A DNA stretch of 64,000 bases from Calothrix sp. NIES-2098 (GTDB lineage Bacteria > Cyanobacteriota > Cyanobacteriia > Cyanobacteriales > Nostocaceae): positions 186,001 through 250,000 of the forward strand of contig AP018172.1 of the NCBI GenBank assembly GCA_002368175.1, in the 5' to 3' direction. Position 1 is the stretch's first letter. Every line of letters begins with the position of its first letter. Position numbers and translations under genes: made by a program. The notes beneath the pieces were generated by a model. That model had not been told where the DNA came from. It saw only the letters and a program-made list of their open reading frames with translations, and did no database searches. Of this stretch, positions 61,268 through 64,000 are shown piece by piece.

Positions 61268-61283
61268 ACTTATCCCTAACTCC

Positions 61284-61322
61284 AAACCCCTCCTTGCTCA
61301 CGAGTAAGGAGGGGTTTTATTT
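61284..61322 (+). terminator. Intrinsic terminator of the PRC-barrel gene
   Basis: AAACCCCTCCTT pairs perfectly with AAGGAGGGGTTT around a 10-nt loop, followed by TATTTT. It lies 16 bp after the stop codon. Confidence 0.85.
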
Positions 61323-61388
61323 TGACTTGATTTTAAAATTTGCCGACTACACTACAAAAACCTTATTTCTCGGTCTTCTTCATCTCAA

Positions 61389-62147
61389 TTAACTACAGGT
61401 AGGTGCTGAAGCCGAGTTCATCTTTGTTAAATCGCCAGTAAATACAGCTGTGTATTGATAAGGTGATGAACCAGAACAATTCATTGCACTTGTATTAGTG
61501 CGGCGGGGAGTCCACCAGGATTTTGCCCCTACAGTTAAATTTGCACCATTCCATAATAAACTGTTGACTAGTAAAGAATTAGTTTTACCATCATTTGGTC
61601 TTTTAGCAGTTAGAAATGTGGCATATCTAACGTTACCATTGGTTGGATCGATCCGGGCGATAATTGCTACTTTGGGCCCGCCACCACTACCATAACTAGT
61701 TAGCCAACGACCAATAGCAAAGCGCCCAAAATTATTTCCTGATTGGGTTCCGGTGGAGGAGAAAACACCATATAAAACGCTTCCTCCATCCCAAAGCAAG
61801 CCATAGCCTGAACCATCATCACCAGTTGTTTCATAATCGCTACGACACCATCTTTTAACACCATTATCAAAACGGACGATGCGAGGATCTTTGTTACTAG
61901 ATGATACTTGCTGATAACCTATGTAGATTGTTGTCGAGCCAATAGTTACTTTGGGGCCATTTTTAGCTTTGATTGTTGCTTCACTGTCATTACAAGTAAA
62001 TGTCACTGCACTACCAACAGATGACTGTACAGCAGTAGTTTGAGCAACTGCGAAAGGAGCTATTCCTGCGATCGCTAAATCAGCTCCTAATATCACTGAT
62101 AGAGATAGGAAAGCCAAATTTTTTGGCAATTTGTGATTATAACTCAT
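61389..62147 (-). CDS. Secreted hypothetical protein
   Basis: A 252-residue protein with a signal peptide (about 1-35, hydrophobic LAFLSLSVILGADLAIAGIAPFAVAQ, cleavage after AVAQ). The mature part is beta-rich, with five Cys (CNDSEATI, KRWCRSDY, MNCSGS, SAPTCS among them) and many Gly/Ser/Asn. No known domain is recognised. It is probably periplasmic or extracellular. It is convergent with the PRC-barrel gene. Confidence 0.75.
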   Translation of the reverse strand: MSYNHKLPKNLAFLSLSVILGADLAIAGIAPFAVAQTTAVQSSVGSAVTFTCNDSEATIKAKNGPKVTIGSTTIYIGYQQVSSSNKDPRIVRFDNGVKRWCRSDYETTGDDGSGYGLLWDGGSVLYGVFSSTGTQSGNNFGRFAIGRWLTSYGSGGGPKVAIIARIDPTNGNVRYATFLTAKRPNDGKTNSLLVNSLLWNGANLTVGAKSWWTPRRTNTSAMNCSGSSPYQYTAVFTGDLTKMNSASAPTCS

Positions 62148-62419
62148 TGAATTGAGTTGATTAGATTACTTGATGTTTAAAAAATTAAAATACCATAAAG
62201 TTTAAGAAATATTTCAGTAAAGCTAAATTTTTGTTAGATTTTTTGAGCGTGTGTTGTTATTAAGCATCAAGTTGAATGTTAAAATCCTAGCTTCTTTGTA
62301 TTTTTCTAGTTACAGATTTCTTACTAAAAAGACACAAAGTATTTTCAAGTTAGTTCTTCACTGAAAAATCCTACAACCCTCTTCTCCGTTTCCTATTGTT
62401 AAGATAGAGATTTTACTTC

Positions 62420-63895
62420 TTAGAAATTTAAAATGTCTAAAGACTTTTCAATTTCCAAATCTAGAATTCTTTCCCTTGCATCATTGTGTTCTGCTATCTT
62501 GCCTTCTTTCCAATAAATCTCGGCTGCTTTTTGAAAATCCTCAAGTGCGCCTTGCTTATCTCCTAAACTGAAACGAGCATGACCGCGGTTATAATAAGCA
62601 TCTACATAATTAGTGTTAAGCTTAATTGCCTGAGTGTAATCTATGATTGCAGCCTGATAATTTCCTAAGTCAAAATGAGTGTTACCTCGGCTGTAATAAG
62701 CATCAACATAGTTAGGATTAATTTTGATTGCCTGAGTATAATCGGCAATTGTTCCTTCATAATCTCCTAAGTCTGCACGCGCTTGACCGCGGTTATAGTA
62801 AGCAACAGCATCATGAGGATCTATCTTAATTGCTTGCGTAAATTTTTGCTGTTCTAATAATAAATAACGAGAAATATTACTGTTTTTATTAGTAATGGCA
62901 TAATGAGGATTAATTTTGATTGCCTGCGTGTAATCTTCAATTGCTCCTTGAGCATCTCCTAGATGGGAACGAGCATCAGCACGGTTTTTATAAGTAACAG
63001 CAACATGGGGATTAATTCTGATAGCTTGCGTATAATCTTCAATTGCTGCTTGATATTCTCCAAGCTGATAACGAGCTAAACCACGCTGATTATAAGCTTT
63101 GCTGTGATTAAGATTAATTTGGATAACTTGAGTATAGTCTGCGATCGCACCTTCGTAATCTCCTAGGTGATAGCGCACCATACCGCGTTTGTAATATACC
63201 TCAGCATTATGCGGATTCAGTTGCAAGGCTTGATTATAGTTAACAATCGCTGTATCAGATTCACCTTGCTCGAAAGATTTATCGCCTAGATTCTCATAAA
63301 ACTGATTTAAGTCGGGTTCATACTCAAAGAAAATCTCTTCTTTTGCCGGATATTCTAATAGCTTGGTTAGTTGATTATTATTTTGATTACTTGGTATAAC
63401 TTGCTGGCGATCGTAAGTATAAATTGCAGATTCTTTTTGATTAGGTGTAGCAGCCAGTAACTGTTCCAAATAACACTGCAAACCCCCACCATACAGCAAT
63501 TGATTAATACCAAAGGAAATTCTTCCAGTTTTTAACTTAATCATTTTTGTAGGCAAAAAGCCAGCCAAAAAAAGGTGATATTCGCTCTGCGCTTCATGCA
63601 CTTCTTCTTGAATGAGAACACAGACTACAACTGCATTTTTCTCAACTTCTTCGGAACTCACAGACCATCTAACTTTATCAAGACTGCCATGACGGGATTT
63701 GACCTCAACACCAATTGATGGGTCAGAAGTTAGGGTGAAATCAATTTTTCCATCCCCACCAAATCGCTTTTCATAATCTACTTCTGTAATAAAATCAGCT
63801 AACCGTTCTTTAACAACTTCTTCGCCAAGTTTGCCTTTTAAGTTGCTAATAAAAACGTCACGAACTAGCGAAGTACGTTTATATTTTTCTGCCAT
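62420..63895 (-). CDS. PD-(D/E)XK-like domain fused to TPR repeats
   Basis: A 491-residue protein. The N-terminal part (about 15-150) has GKLGEEVVKERLADF and then GDGKIDFTLTSDPSIGVEVKSR, giving the Asp52-Glu64-Lys66 pattern of PD-(D/E)XK nucleases. From about 190 onward there are about eight TPR repeats of 34 residues (AEVYYKRGMVRYHLGDYEGAIADYTQVIQIN and similar); one near residue 345 is shortened. Nuclease activity is not shown and the domain may only bind DNA. TPRs would recruit partners. No methylase or defence gene is adjacent. Confidence 0.75.
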   Translation of the reverse strand: MAEKYKRTSLVRDVFISNLKGKLGEEVVKERLADFITEVDYEKRFGGDGKIDFTLTSDPSIGVEVKSRHGSLDKVRWSVSSEEVEKNAVVVCVLIQEEVHEAQSEYHLFLAGFLPTKMIKLKTGRISFGINQLLYGGGLQCYLEQLLAATPNQKESAIYTYDRQQVIPSNQNNNQLTKLLEYPAKEEIFFEYEPDLNQFYENLGDKSFEQGESDTAIVNYNQALQLNPHNAEVYYKRGMVRYHLGDYEGAIADYTQVIQINLNHSKAYNQRGLARYQLGEYQAAIEDYTQAIRINPHVAVTYKNRADARSHLGDAQGAIEDYTQAIKINPHYAITNKNSNISRYLLLEQQKFTQAIKIDPHDAVAYYNRGQARADLGDYEGTIADYTQAIKINPNYVDAYYSRGNTHFDLGNYQAAIIDYTQAIKLNTNYVDAYYNRGHARFSLGDKQGALEDFQKAAEIYWKEGKIAEHNDARERILDLEIEKSLDILNF

Positions 63896-64000
63896 CTGCC
63901 AGCAAAATTCTCTGAGTGCTTTTAACCTCTCTCCAGAGATTATAGTTAGTTCGCTATATTGACCTTCTGTTTCACAATGAAGCAGACAACCAGTTGTTAA

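Noticed and set aside
1..64000. tRNA, rRNA, CRISPR arrays or prophage.
   Set aside because: I scanned for T-loop GTTCRA motifs, regular spaced repeats and phage genes and saw none that held up; a covariance-model search would be needed to exclude small RNAs.

Overview
The window looks like chromosomal DNA of a filamentous, probably Nostocales-type, cyanobacterium. The evidence is the very frequent HIP1 octamer GCGATCGC, a phycobilisome bilin lyase (CpcS/CpeS type), ChlP, an SLH/OprB iron-uptake porin, an SpkB-like kinase with pentapeptide repeats, a RexT/TrxA2-like pair as known from Anabaena, and heptameric tandem repeats (STRR). Base composition is AT-rich and mostly uniform. I see no rRNA, tRNA, CRISPR array or prophage. 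One IS630 element and a few palindromic, MITE-like repeats are the only mobile DNA I can support.

Layout. 1-6.4 kb: the end of a cation/proton antiporter, then a minus-strand run of a NblB-like HEAT protein, a CpcS/CpeS lyase, a cyanobacteriochrome-type histidine kinase, an Rcp1-like response regulator (4-bp overlap) and a hybrid kinase. This is a light-sensing and phycobilisome neighbourhood. 6.5-15 kb: a saccharopine-dehydrogenase-like protein, an 84-bp tandem repeat, a NYN/LOTUS-like RNA-processing candidate, an immunity-like gene broken by a stop codon, a HAD hydrolase, a CPP1/J-like membrane protein, an OmpR regulator and a DUF2811 protein. 15-30 kb: an MFS transporter, the iron porin with an upstream Fur-like box, hisIE, a ChaB-like protein, hemL, an SpkB-like kinase, an FHA protein, recA with a LexA-like box, chlP, a YidD protein with a Cys-rich repeat tail, and cysA.

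30-41 kb: a membrane histidine kinase, a GCS2-type glutamate-cysteine ligase, hspA (possible RNA thermometer), a lipoprotein methyltransferase, an APC permease, a GlsB/YeaQ stress membrane protein, a manganese catalase, a DUF3891 protein, aspartoacylase, a LysR regulator and a creatininase-family amidohydrolase. 41.8-49.2 kb: a redox/electrophile-stress block. A RexT-like repressor and thioredoxin share a perfect 21-bp palindrome. Seven same-strand genes follow: SDR, old yellow enzyme, nitroreductase, MFS exporter, a second SDR with an atypical active site, a methyltransferase and a glutathione S-transferase. A cupin gene and the IS630 element come next.

51-64 kb: an SLH-anchored family-10 glycosylhydrolase-like protein, a divergent WD40/HEAT pair, a DUF433 antitoxin whose DUF5615-like toxin partner is truncated, SMC (carrying a heptamer repeat inside its coiled coil), a PRC-barrel protein, a secreted protein of unknown function, and a PD-(D/E)XK-TPR fusion.

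The observations most worth following up are the DXCF-type cyanobacteriochrome kinase operon, the RexT-headed detoxification cluster, the Cys-every-five-residues tail on YidD, the truncated DUF433/DUF5615 pair, the STRR invasion of smc, and the 209-bp palindromic element. All assignments come from reading the sequence; no database search was run.
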